A stretch of 64,000 nt of DNA, from NCBI RefSeq assembly GCF_947497695.1, contig NZ_CANMHM010000005.1:124001-188000 (forward strand), read 5' to 3'. Under the pieces are notes generated by a model that worked only from the letters and a program-made list of their open reading frames with translations, did no database searches and had not been told where the DNA came from. Positions 48,103 to 57,467 of this stretch are shown here, one piece after another (position 1 is the first letter of the stretch; each line of letters begins with the position of its first letter). A program made the translations under genes and the position numbers. The stretch comes from an uncultured Polaribacter sp. (lineage in GTDB: Bacteria; Bacteroidota; Bacteroidia; Flavobacteriales; Flavobacteriaceae).

Positions 48103-49642
48103 ACTTCAATTTCAAAAAAGCAATATTATATTTAATTCCCAAATTTATAAAAGTACTACTTAATTCGCCTCCTTTTGCTTTTACATAACCACCAGAAGCT
48201 CTCAAATTTAAAGTATTAGAAAGTTTATAATCTAAACCAGCACTAGGTTTTATAATTAAACCTTGCCCTGTACTAATATTTCCTCCTCCTGCAGCACCGC
48301 CTAAAAACTGGGTAAAAAGTGTAGTAGATTTGTTCAATAAAGGATTTGTTTTTAGGCCCAAACCAACAATTCCCTCTCCATAAGCACCTGCATTTCCAAA
48401 ATTTGCAAAAGAAGTTTGTCCTGCTACATACATATTTTTATTCAAATCTAAATTTATTTGCAATGAAATTTGATGTAAGTTTTCTGTGGGATCTTGCATT
48501 CTTTTTGCATTAAAGTAAAGGTCTTGTTTTACTATCACTTCTAAACCTTTAAATTTTCCTTTAGTAAAATGAGGATTGTCTATTTTTACACCATTTCTTT
48601 TTATGTAATATTTAATACCGATTCCAAAGTTTGAGGTATAAAAGTCTCTATCAGGAGTTAGTAGATAGCCCTTATTTACAGAAATATAAATGTCTTCAAA
48701 TAGTTGTTGTTCTATAGAGATGTCAGGATACAATAAAAAGCCACCTTTTGTATCTACAGCACCACCTCCTCCAGCACCAAAACCAAGTTTCGCTAAAATA
48801 TTAGTTCTATTTCTGTTCATTGATAAATGATAACCAGCACCTAAAAAAACATCCATATAACCAGCTCTAATGCCATCATAAGCACCATCTACTTTTAAAA
48901 ATGCAAACCAATTTTTATTTACGTATGAAGTAAATTCAAATCCAGCTAATTTTATGGTTTTTCCTTCTAAAACAGTTCCATCTGTTGCTCTTGCTTTGCT
49001 TAATACTTTTAAATTATTAAAATGTACCATCAAAGAGTTTTTTTTTGGCTTTTTATTCCAATTAGAGTTTTCAAACTCATTGGTATTAATTTCTTTTTCT
49101 GCGGATGTATAGTCTGCATAATCAAAATCTAAAGGAATCTCTAAACTAATATTAGCTTGATGTCCTTTAATTTCTCCACCATCAAAAAAGTTGACATAAC
49201 TCCAACCAGTATTTAAAGAAAAGTTTTTAAATTGATATCCTAAATTTAAATGAGGCAAAATAAACGCTCCTCCACCATCTTTAGCACCAGCTCCTCCACC
49301 GCCACCAAAATGGAAGCCAGTGTCTACATAAAATTTTTCTGATAAATATTTTTTAATACCTGCATTCATTCCAAGTGTAAAAAAACCACCTCTATCTCCT
49401 GTTACAGATCCATAAAGTCCAATACCTGTGTAGAATAAATCATTTAAAAATAAATTGTAATGAATCCCTGTAAAACCCATATTTTTTTCATCAGGAATAA
49501 GAGGGTCAAAAGGCATATCTATAGAAAGAAAATCTATTTTAGCAAAAGCTTTTTGTGTTATTTTTTTTGGAATCGTTTCTGATTGAGAAAATAGAAATTG
49601 ATGACCAATAAGAACTGTAAATAGTAAAATTATCTTTTTCAT
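48101..49642 (-). CDS. Putative outer membrane protein of three repeats
   Basis: 513 residues, signal peptide ending LFSQ. Three related units cover the protein, each with a glycine-rich motif followed by a proline-containing strand: GGGGGAGAKDGGG (113-125), GAGGGGAVDTKGG (289-301) and GGAAGGGNISTGQG (448-461). Around each, alternating hydrophobic strands (for example ILPHLNLGYQFKN, LLYPDISIEQQL, IIKPSAGLDYKL) suggest beta-barrel or porin-like structure. Family not recognised. It starts nine bases after the YdeP-type oxidoreductase gene, suggesting one operon. Confidence 0.6.
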   Translation of the reverse strand: MKKIILLFTVLIGHQFLFSQSETIPKKITQKAFAKIDFLSIDMPFDPLIPDEKNMGFTGIHYNLFLNDLFYTGIGLYGSVTGDRGGFFTLGMNAGIKKYLSEKFYVDTGFHFGGGGGAGAKDGGGAFILPHLNLGYQFKNFSLNTGWSYVNFFDGGEIKGHQANISLEIPLDFDYADYTSAEKEINTNEFENSNWNKKPKKNSLMVHFNNLKVLSKARATDGTVLEGKTIKLAGFEFTSYVNKNWFAFLKVDGAYDGIRAGYMDVFLGAGYHLSMNRNRTNILAKLGFGAGGGGAVDTKGGFLLYPDISIEQQLFEDIYISVNKGYLLTPDRDFYTSNFGIGIKYYIKRNGVKIDNPHFTKGKFKGLEVIVKQDLYFNAKRMQDPTENLHQISLQINLDLNKNMYVAGQTSFANFGNAGAYGEGIVGLGLKTNPLLNKSTTLFTQFLGGAAGGGNISTGQGLIIKPSAGLDYKLSNTLNLRASGGYVKAKGGELSSTFINLGIKYNIAFLKLK

Positions 49643-49651
49643 AAGGTAAAA

Positions 49652-51943
49652 TTATCTTTTTTTGATGGTAATAACAACTGTTTTTGAAGTAGGTGTATTG
49701 CTAATATTTGCCTTACTTTTTAAAGGGACTAATACATTTGCTTCAGGAAAATAAGTGGCAGTACATTGTTTAGGAATGTGATAAGGAATTACTAAAAAAC
49801 CTTTTGCTTCTCTTGTTTCATTATTAAAATGACTTGTTAAATCTACCAAATCTAATTTTTTTAAATTTAATAATTTTATGTCATCTTCATTCATAAAAAT
49901 AACTCTTCTTTCATTTAAAACGCCCCTATATCTATCATCTAATCCATAAATAGTGGTGTTGTATTGATCGTGCGTTCTAATAGTCATCATTAGAAATTGA
50001 TCTTTTTCTAAGACAATTTCAGAAGGTTTGTTATTGCTAAAATTCGCCTTTCCTGTTTTTGTAGGTGTAAAATTATTTTCACGAGCATTGTTTGGCAAAT
50101 AAAAACCACCTTTTACTCTAACGCGTTTATTAAAATTATTAAAGCCAGGGATTGTTGCTTCAATTTTATCACGAATTAAATCATAATTACTAACTAATTC
50201 AGACCAATTTGTGGTGCTGTTTTTTAAAGTAGCATTAGCCAAACCTGCTACTATTGCTGGTTCACTCAATAAATTAGATGAGCAAGGTGCTAACGTTCCT
50301 TTAGATTGATGCACAACTCCCATAGAATTTTCTACAGAAACAAATTGTTCTTTATTATTTTGATAATCTTTTTCTGTTCTACCTAAACAAGGAAGTATCA
50401 ACGCTTTTTTACCTGTAATTAAATGACTTCTATTTAGTTTGGTAGATACTTGTACTGTTAAATTACAGCTTTGTAATGCTTCTGCAGTAAATGTGGTGTC
50501 TGGCGTTGCAGAAATAAAATTTCCACCCATTCCAAAAAATACTTTGGCTTTCTTTTGATGCATTGCTTCAATGGCTTCAACAACATCAAAACCATTTTTT
50601 CTGGGAGCTTTAAAATTGAATTCTTTTTCTAAATTATCTAAAAATGTAGTTGGAGGTTTTTCCCAAATTCCCATGGTTCTGTCTCCTTGCACATTAGAGT
50701 GTCCACGAACAGGACAAGTTCCTGCTCCTTTTTTACCAATACTTCCTTTGAGTAATAAAATATTTACTAATTCACGAATATTATCTACAGCATTTTTATG
50801 CTGTGTTAAACCCATTGCCCAACAAATAATAATGTTTTTATTGTTGACAATAAGTTCTGTCGTTTTTTTTATTTTTTCTAAGGATAGACCTGTTTGAGGT
50901 AATAACTCCTCAATAGAGTAGGTGTCCAAATCTTTTAAAAAATCTTCTAAACCAGCCGTTTTTTCTTGAATAAATTGATGATCGAAAACGCTATTTGGTT
51001 TAGCATCTTCTTTTTCTTTCATCAATTTTAAGATGATTTTTAATAAAGCAACATCTCCATTTATTTTTACAGGTAAAAATAAATCTGTTAAATCTTGCCC
51101 AGATCCAAACCATTTTAATGGGTTTTGAGGATCTTTATAATTCATTAACCCAACTTCTGGTAGTGGATTAATTGTAATTATTTTTCCACCTTTATTTTTT
51201 GTATCGCTTAAAGCACTCAACATCCTAGGATGATTTGTACCTGGGTTTTGCCCAATAACAATTACCAAGTCTGCATGGTTAAAATCATCTAAAGTAACAG
51301 AACCTTTACCAATTCCTAAGGTTTCTGTTAATGCAGCACCACTAGATTCATGACACATATTAGAGCAATCTGGTAAATTGTTTGTTCCAAATTGGCGTAC
51401 AAATAATTGGTACAAAAAAGCAGCTTCATTACTGGTTCTTCCAGAAGTGTAAAAAATAGCTTCATCAGCAGAATCTAAAGAGTTTAATTCATCTCCAATT
51501 ATTTTAAAAGCATTTTCCCAAGTTATTTCTTCGTAATTATTTTTTCCTTCTGGTAAATACATTGGGTGTGTAATTCTACCTGTTTTACCAATTTCATAAT
51601 CAGATAATTCTGACAATTCTTGTATAGAGTTTGTTGTAAAAAACATCGGAGAAACTTTATTTTTAGTTGCTTCTTCTGCTACAGCTTTTGCACCGTTTTC
51701 ACAATATTCTGCTAAAAAAGCCCTTTTTTCATCAGGATCTGGCCATGCACAACCAGGGCAATCAAAACCCTCTTTTTGATTTATTTTAGAAAGTAATTGA
51801 ATTCCTTTTACAAGGCCAACTTCATTTTTAATATGTGTTAAAGCAGAAGCAATGGCTTTTACACCCACAGAGCTTTTAGGGATTTCAGTTAATTGAATTC
51901 CTGTTAACTTTTCTGGTGGTTGTTCTTTTGTTTTTTTAAACAT
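49652..51943 (-). CDS. YdeP-type molybdopterin oxidoreductase
   Basis: 763 residues. Member of the FdhF/YdeP group of the molybdopterin superfamily. The N-terminal DCPGCAWPDPDEKRAF carries Cys62 and Cys65, with Cys81 further on; a fourth ligand for a 4Fe-4S cluster is not obvious. Cys197 in SNMCHESSG aligns with the Mo-ligating residue of FdhF. The C-terminal NTTIYGLDDRYRGVLNERRV is typical. E. coli YdeP is linked to acid resistance with an unknown substrate. Paired with fdhD (8-base overlap). Confidence 0.88.
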   Translation of the reverse strand: MFKKTKEQPPEKLTGIQLTEIPKSSVGVKAIASALTHIKNEVGLVKGIQLLSKINQKEGFDCPGCAWPDPDEKRAFLAEYCENGAKAVAEEATKNKVSPMFFTTNSIQELSELSDYEIGKTGRITHPMYLPEGKNNYEEITWENAFKIIGDELNSLDSADEAIFYTSGRTSNEAAFLYQLFVRQFGTNNLPDCSNMCHESSGAALTETLGIGKGSVTLDDFNHADLVIVIGQNPGTNHPRMLSALSDTKNKGGKIITINPLPEVGLMNYKDPQNPLKWFGSGQDLTDLFLPVKINGDVALLKIILKLMKEKEDAKPNSVFDHQFIQEKTAGLEDFLKDLDTYSIEELLPQTGLSLEKIKKTTELIVNNKNIIICWAMGLTQHKNAVDNIRELVNILLLKGSIGKKGAGTCPVRGHSNVQGDRTMGIWEKPPTTFLDNLEKEFNFKAPRKNGFDVVEAIEAMHQKKAKVFFGMGGNFISATPDTTFTAEALQSCNLTVQVSTKLNRSHLITGKKALILPCLGRTEKDYQNNKEQFVSVENSMGVVHQSKGTLAPCSSNLLSEPAIVAGLANATLKNSTTNWSELVSNYDLIRDKIEATIPGFNNFNKRVRVKGGFYLPNNARENNFTPTKTGKANFSNNKPSEIVLEKDQFLMMTIRTHDQYNTTIYGLDDRYRGVLNERRVIFMNEDDIKLLNLKKLDLVDLTSHFNNETREAKGFLVIPYHIPKQCTATYFPEANVLVPLKSKANISNTPTSKTVVITIKKR

Positions 51944-52742
51944 GAGTTGCTTTTTTTACAAGTGATGGGTTTGAGTAAATGGTCATTTTATGCTCTCTTG
52001 TAAAACCAATTAAACAAATGCCAAACTCTTTTGCAAAATCTACAGCTAAAGATGAGCATGCAGATACAGCAACAATTATAGGTATTTTTGCGATGAATGC
52101 TTTAGAAACAATTTCATAAGAAACTCTGCCGCTAACAAATAAATAGTTAGCATTTGGTAAGTATTCTTTTATAAGCAAATCTCCAATTACTTTATCAACA
52201 GCATTGTGTCTGCCAATATCTTCTTTTACAGTTAAAAATTGATTATTCTTATCAAAAATAGCAGCTGCATGACTTCCTCCAGAATATTTGAAAGTGTGCT
52301 GAAAATCATTCATTTTTAAAAACATTTCATGCAAAATTCCGCTTGAAAAAGAATTAGTTTGAACTAATGTGTTTCCATCAACTTTAATGTCTTTCAATTC
52401 TTTTTTCCCACAAATTCCGCAAGAAGAAACAGATAGTAATGTTCTTTTATTCAAATAGCCTTTCCCTAATAATTCTTTAGAAATACTTACGTTTATAATG
52501 GTAGGGATTTCATTTTCTTGTTTATCAATATGGGTTATCAATATTTTTTCACTCTTATAAATATCTTCTGCAAAAAGCAATCCTCTTATTAATTCGTTAT
52601 CATTATCTGGAGTTCTCATCACAACAGTGTAAGGCTCATTATTAATATTTATTTGCAAAGGAGCTTCTACTACCAAAACATCTTCAAAAGAGTTTTGGGT
52701 GTTTTGATTAATTTTTAAAGCTTGGTATTTTAATGTTTGCAT
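51936..52742 (-). CDS. fdhD: Formate dehydrogenase accessory sulfurtransferase FdhD
   Basis: 268 residues. Delivers sulfur to the molybdenum cofactor of formate-dehydrogenase-type enzymes. SSCGICGKK (Cys108, Cys111) is the reactive CxxC segment. Further family features are YSGGSHAAAIF, DIGRHNAVDKVIG and SGRVSYEIVSKA. It is the first gene of the YdeP operon, with a promoter match upstream. Confidence 0.95.
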   Translation of the reverse strand: MQTLKYQALKINQNTQNSFEDVLVVEAPLQININNEPYTVVMRTPDNDNELIRGLLFAEDIYKSEKILITHIDKQENEIPTIINVSISKELLGKGYLNKRTLLSVSSCGICGKKELKDIKVDGNTLVQTNSFSSGILHEMFLKMNDFQHTFKYSGGSHAAAIFDKNNQFLTVKEDIGRHNAVDKVIGDLLIKEYLPNANYLFVSGRVSYEIVSKAFIAKIPIIVAVSACSSLAVDFAKEFGICLIGFTREHKMTIYSNPSLVKKATHV

Positions 52743-52766
52743 ATATAAAAAAGGACGCTTTCCTTA

Positions 52767-52796
52767 CAAATTTAATAAAAATGAGATCGTTTTTAA
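52767..52796 (-). promoter_or_regulatory. Candidate promoter of the fdhD operon
   Basis: Read leftward: TTA (52796-52794), 19 bases, TAAATTTG (52774-52767). One base off at -33, full match at -7, 25 bases before the fdhD start. Confidence 0.55.
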
Positions 52797-52803
52797 GACG
52801 TAT

Positions 52804-53985
52804 TTAATTTAAGTTTTTTGTACAAAAAATACAAGTTGGCTTATTTTTTATGTTTGTTGTAAAAAATAAATAGGTATTTCCACCGTCTTTTAAGTTCATT
52901 TCTTTACGGATTTGAGCTACTTTCTTAGGGAAATTTCTAGTTGTAATATTTGCCTTTTTTTCAGAGATTGCTTTCTTTATTTTTTTCTTATCATAATTTA
53001 AAACCTGTTCAATTTTAAAAACTCTTCCAGGAAAATCGATCAATTCTGTTGAGGTGTATAAATGTGAGTGTTGATGAATTTTAAAGATATTTAATTGCTG
53101 AGAAATTTCATGAAATCCACCAGATTTTAAAATAGCGGCATTTGGCTCGTACAAATACGTAAGAGGTTTAGAATATGTAGAGGCTGTTTTTTCTTTAAAG
53201 TTAAAATTAAAAGATTGATTTCCTTTTTTATCAATATTTATGGTTTTAATTTTAATAGAATTTTTATAGTTTTTTTCAAGTAAAAATAACAATTCTTTTA
53301 CTTCATTGTTAAGAGCAACAATATGTACTTCTTTAACGTTTTTAAGTTCACTAATAGTTTGTGTAATATCTAAAATAGGCGATACTTTTACTAAAATAAA
53401 ATTGGCTTTTGTAAAGAAAAAATCAATTTTAGGTGTAATATAGGGTTGGCAATCTTTCAAAAGAAAAACCTTTCCTTTTGCATCGTTTCTTCTAGATGGA
53501 TCGATGTAAATACAATCGAATTTTTGATTAGTTTCTTTTAAAAAATTAGTTCCATTTTCAGAAAATAGGGTAATGTTTTTTGTTTTTAATTGATGGTAAT
53601 TGTATTTTACAATTGTAGATAAAGCCTTATTAATTTCACAATGAACAACTTCTTTAAATTGTTTTGAAAAATAAAAACAATCTACACCAAAACCACCTGT
53701 AATATCAATGATTTTATCGCCTTTAAGAATTTCTGACTTGTATTTTGCGGTAATTTCTGATGAGGTTTGTTCAATGCTTATTTTTTCAGGATAATAAATA
53801 TTATCAGTATTAAACCAAGTAGCTAATTTGTGTTCAGATTTTTGTTTTGCAATAATTTGATTTGCCAATTCTTGGATAGAAACAGCCTGAAAAGGACTGC
53901 CTTTTAAAATTACTTTTGTAATTTCTGTTTTTAAATGATCTGCAATAAATTGCTGAACTTTTGGTTGTAAAATATCTAAATTCAA
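52804..53985 (-). CDS. Class I SAM-dependent methyltransferase, THUMP-like
   Basis: 393 residues. SAM-binding DITGGFGVD (94-102), an acidic residue after the next strand (VHCEINKAL), and IDPSRR (161-166) as a motif IV variant. The C-terminal ~100 residues resemble the THUMP-like domain found in this Bacteroidetes family and end with CIFCTKNLN. Target unknown, probably RNA. It lies five bases after the AI-2E transporter gene. Confidence 0.75.
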   Translation of the reverse strand: MNLDILQPKVQQFIADHLKTEITKVILKGSPFQAVSIQELANQIIAKQKSEHKLATWFNTDNIYYPEKISIEQTSSEITAKYKSEILKGDKIIDITGGFGVDCFYFSKQFKEVVHCEINKALSTIVKYNYHQLKTKNITLFSENGTNFLKETNQKFDCIYIDPSRRNDAKGKVFLLKDCQPYITPKIDFFFTKANFILVKVSPILDITQTISELKNVKEVHIVALNNEVKELLFLLEKNYKNSIKIKTINIDKKGNQSFNFNFKEKTASTYSKPLTYLYEPNAAILKSGGFHEISQQLNIFKIHQHSHLYTSTELIDFPGRVFKIEQVLNYDKKKIKKAISEKKANITTRNFPKKVAQIRKEMNLKDGGNTYLFFTTNIKNKPTCIFCTKNLN

Positions 53986-53990
53986 AATGT

Positions 53991-55073
53991 TTAAATATCT
54001 TTAGTTAATGATTTTACTATTTTATTATCAGCTAAAAATTCTTTTAACATCACTTTTAAAGCAGTGTATAAAGGGACAGCAGTAATCATACCAACAATTC
54101 CAAAGAGTAATCCTCCAATAACAATAACTAAAAATATTTCTAAAGGATGAGATTTTGTTGTTTTAGAGAAAATAATTGGCTGACTCGCAAAATTATCAAT
54201 TAATTGTGCCATTAAATACCACAACATAATCCATAAAGATGTAGGTAAAATTTCTGTTTGAAAGTCTAAACCAATATTATTAATCATAGATAATGTAAAC
54301 ATTATAATTGCTCCAATTACTGGTCCAACATAAGGAATTAGATTTAACAAAGCACATAAAAAAGCAATAACAACAGCGTTATCAATATCAAAAACTAATA
54401 AAATGATGGTATACAAAATAAATAAAATTGTAATTTGAAATAGCAATCCCAGAAAATACCTTGATAGCAAATCTTTAATAATTTCTAACGATTTAGAAAA
54501 ACGATTTTCTGTATGATTTGGTATAATTGTGAGTATTCCGTTTTTTAGTAATTGGCTGTCTTTCATAAAAAAGAAAGAGATAAATAATATAGAAAATAAA
54601 CCAATACTTATAGAGCCCAATGCTGCTAATATAGCGTTTAAAAAATCTGGAATTTCTTTAAATTGAGCAACAAAATCTACCTCTTTAATTTCGCTTAATA
54701 CATCAATGCCTTTAGATGAAAAATAAGCTGTTATTTGGTTAAAAATTTCTTGAATATTGGCTTGTAGTTTATCCACTTCTAAAAGTGATAAACTTTTTCC
54801 TTGTTCAATAATTAGCGGAATAAACATAATAATCAATCCAGATAAAAGACCTAACATTAAAAACATTGTAAAAACAACTGCCAATGTATTGGGGAATTTT
54901 AACTTTTTTCTAAGAAAAATAATAAAAGGTCTTGCAATTAAAGATAGAATACTTGCAATTAGAATGTAAATAATTACAGATTGAATTGCGTATAAGAAAT
55001 AGCCTAGAAGAAAAATTCCTACCAAGATGCCTAAAGCTCTTAAAATTCCGTTTGCTAATATTTTAGAGTTCAT
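53991..55073 (-). CDS. AI-2E-family transporter
   Basis: 360 residues with about eight hydrophobic segments. LLNLIPYVGPVIGAIIMF and the C-terminal FGIVGMITAVPLYTALKVMLKEF are typical of the TqsA/PerM group. Substrates differ across the family, and quorum-signal transport is not implied. The start overlaps the stop of the upstream duplicated-domain gene by one base. Confidence 0.85.
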   Translation of the reverse strand: MNSKILANGILRALGILVGIFLLGYFLYAIQSVIIYILIASILSLIARPFIIFLRKKLKFPNTLAVVFTMFLMLGLLSGLIIMFIPLIIEQGKSLSLLEVDKLQANIQEIFNQITAYFSSKGIDVLSEIKEVDFVAQFKEIPDFLNAILAALGSISIGLFSILFISFFFMKDSQLLKNGILTIIPNHTENRFSKSLEIIKDLLSRYFLGLLFQITILFILYTIILLVFDIDNAVVIAFLCALLNLIPYVGPVIGAIIMFTLSMINNIGLDFQTEILPTSLWIMLWYLMAQLIDNFASQPIIFSKTTKSHPLEIFLVIVIGGLLFGIVGMITAVPLYTALKVMLKEFLADNKIVKSLTKDI

Positions 55074-56350
55074 TAATTATATCCTTTTACATTACCCATA
55101 CTTAATTTTTTGCCATTTTTAAAGGTATGATTTGTTGGTAATAAAGTGCCACTTTCTGTGGTAATCCAATCTTGCCAAGTTGCTGGTGCAGCTATCATTT
55201 TTTTTGTAGGAATAGTCATTTTATAACTTTCTGGTATGTAATTATCATCTAAAATCCAAAGATAAGAATCTCCAGGAGTTGTGCCTCCAATTGTGTAAGT
55301 AACTCTAAGTGCTTCTTTTTTATGATGATTTTCTATGTTTCTAATTACACCATCATCAAATAATTTATGATGTGCAACTAACCAAAAAGAATCGTTGTTA
55401 AAAATATTCCAAGCTTTTTTTACAATTTTAGTATTTGCTTTTTCTTGTTTTTTATTGTTGATGAAAACTGAGCTATTTTCTTTATTTCTAGGATGTAAAT
55501 CTACACGAATTGTATCCCAAGAAACAGCTACAATGTGTTTTTGTTTGTCCCATTTAAAATGCCTTTTTCCTGCAAAACTCCATTCTAAATAACGGGTATT
55601 TTTATATGCGTTGTGTTTTACTGCTTTTAAAATTTTGTTAGCAAGTTCGTTTGCTTTTTTATTATAAGCTTTTACATTTCCCATATTTAGCTCTAAACCA
55701 AATAAAGAAAGTATGTGTTTTTTAGGTAGTTTTATACCAGCTTCAGTAGTTTTTAAATCAGACCAAGTAGCAGAAACACCTCCAATTGGTATAATTTTTG
55801 TCCACATTTTATATGAAGTTGGTAAAAAATTTTCATCTAAAATCCAGAGATAGGAGTCTCCAGGAGTAGAGCCACCAGAAGTGTAAGTAACTAATAGAGC
55901 CTCTTTATTATTTACTTTTACAATTCGTCTTTCTGTACCAGCATCAAAAATTTTATAGGGAGCTACTAACCAAAAAGAATCATTGTTAAAATAATTGGTT
56001 GCTTTTTTAATCAATTTGGTATCCTCTACTTTTTTATCAGCAATAAAAACAGTCGATTTTGTTGCGTCTTTAGTGTTTAGTATTACTTTGTTTTCATTCC
56101 AAGAAACTTCAACAACATCTTGGTTTTTAAACCATTTGTAGTGATTTGTATTTCTAAAACTCCATTCTAAAATTTCTGTTTTGTCAAAAGCATCGCCATT
56201 TAAGGCGTTTAACATTTTAATTGCCAATGCATCTGCTTCTTTTCCTTTTTTTCCATTTGGCAAAGGTTCATTGTTAACAACATAAAATATTCCAAAAGCA
56301 ACAATTAGAAGTAATAAAATAATTCCAATAAGTTTAAAGAGTTTCTTCAT
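55073..56350 (-). CDS. Membrane-anchored protein with two tandem copies of an unknown domain
   Basis: 425 residues. One N-terminal transmembrane helix (about 5-25). Then two homologous ~190-residue units: A at 38-230 and B at 232-425. They share LEWSF (61-65; 255-259), FNNDSFWLVA (121-130; 317-326), GDSYLWILD (164-172; 360-368) and the ending MGNVKAYN / MGNVKGYN. Strand-rich and exported. Lipid- or carbohydrate-binding folds such as LolA are possible, but no family is recognised. First gene of the unit with the transporter and methyltransferase. Confidence 0.7.
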   Translation of the reverse strand: MKKLFKLIGIILLLLIVAFGIFYVVNNEPLPNGKKGKEADALAIKMLNALNGDAFDKTEILEWSFRNTNHYKWFKNQDVVEVSWNENKVILNTKDATKSTVFIADKKVEDTKLIKKATNYFNNDSFWLVAPYKIFDAGTERRIVKVNNKEALLVTYTSGGSTPGDSYLWILDENFLPTSYKMWTKIIPIGGVSATWSDLKTTEAGIKLPKKHILSLFGLELNMGNVKAYNKKANELANKILKAVKHNAYKNTRYLEWSFAGKRHFKWDKQKHIVAVSWDTIRVDLHPRNKENSSVFINNKKQEKANTKIVKKAWNIFNNDSFWLVAHHKLFDDGVIRNIENHHKKEALRVTYTIGGTTPGDSYLWILDDNYIPESYKMTIPTKKMIAAPATWQDWITTESGTLLPTNHTFKNGKKLSMGNVKGYN

Positions 56351-56472
56351 TTAATAGATTAAAAAGTTAGTAGCTAAAGTATCATTTTTTAGAGTAAAAA
56401 ACTAGTTCTTAGCTTATATTATAGTTCAACAGATTTTATCAAAATAAGAGAGTCGAACTTATAAATGATCTT

Positions 56473-56589
56473 TATCGATACAGAATTTCTAAAAAATAAA
56501 TTTCACTCGAACTGACAATTTGAGTAATTTGTTTTAATAATGATAATGTATCCTTGAGTGATTTTACTTTTTCGAAAAATTGTATCGAG
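56473..56589. repeat. Pair of inverted intergenic repeats
   Basis: The 56351-56600 spacer has no gene. One element runs 56473-56518 (TATCGATACAG ... CACTCGAACTGACAA) and a second, in the opposite sense, 56552-56589 (CCTTGAGTGATTTTACTT ... TTGTATCGAG). Each has a TGTATCGA end and a GAGTGA end separated by an AT-rich middle. The pair may fold into a large hairpin. Confidence 0.6.
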
Positions 56590-56600
56590 CTATTTTTAGT

Positions 56601-57467
56601 TTAAAAATCAGGAAAAATCTTTTTAAACTTTTTAGGCAACACTTTAGTAATAGAAATTTTTTCTTTTGTAAAAGGATGCACAAATGCTAAAGTTGCAGCA
56701 TGTAAAAACAATCCTTTTCCTTTTAATATTTTATCGTCTAAAAAATACTCTTTATCGCCTAAAATAGGATTTTCGATACTCAATAAATGCTTTCTCAATT
56801 GATGTTTTCTTCCTGTTTTTGGATGCAGTTTCACAAGGTTTAAAAACTCAAAACGTTCTGATATTACTGATTTTAGAACTTCAAAATCTGTATGAGCATT
56901 CTTTTTATCAATTGGTAAGTCAATTACTCCTTTTATTTTCATTTTACCAATTGTAATTGCAAAATAAGTTTTACTAATTTCTTTATCTTCAAATAGTTTA
57001 CTCAATTTAGAAATTGCAGCACTAGTTTTTCCTATTAATAAAAGTCCACTTGTTGGGTAATCTAATCTGTGAATTGGTTGAGGTTTTACAGCATCTGATT
57101 CATTACTTTTTTTAAGATTTTGAGTCAATGCATTGGCAATGGTAACAAACTTGTTACCACTTACTAAAATACCTGCAGGTTTGTATATAATAGCGAGTGT
57201 TTCGTCTTCAAATAAGACTTCTAAATCGAGTTTCAATCTTTCAAAAGTCGCTGATTTTTCGGATTCAAAAAGTGTTATTTTTTCTCCTCCACAAATATAT
57301 TTAGAAGTAGTGGCTAAAGTTCCATCAATAAAAACAAGCTCTTTTTTAATGGCTTTTTTGATGCCAGATTTTGTGGGGATTGTTTTAAAAATTCCAACCC
57401 CATATTCTTGAAATCGAATTGGTGTTTTTAAATTTTGTACATTATGAGTTTCTAATAACTGCATCAT
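56601..57467 (-). CDS. RluA-family pseudouridine synthase
   Basis: 288 residues. Short S4-like N-terminal part (FIDGTLATTSKYICGGEKI) then the synthase domain with HRLDYPTSG (133-141; Asp136 the nucleophile), KTYFAITIGK and HPKTGRKHQLRKHL. The target may be rRNA or tRNA. It overlaps the ACP phosphodiesterase gene by four bases. Confidence 0.9.
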   Translation of the reverse strand: MMQLLETHNVQNLKTPIRFQEYGVGIFKTIPTKSGIKKAIKKELVFIDGTLATTSKYICGGEKITLFESEKSATFERLKLDLEVLFEDETLAIIYKPAGILVSGNKFVTIANALTQNLKKSNESDAVKPQPIHRLDYPTSGLLLIGKTSAAISKLSKLFEDKEISKTYFAITIGKMKIKGVIDLPIDKKNAHTDFEVLKSVISERFEFLNLVKLHPKTGRKHQLRKHLLSIENPILGDKEYFLDDKILKGKGLFLHAATLAFVHPFTKEKISITKVLPKKFKKIFPDF

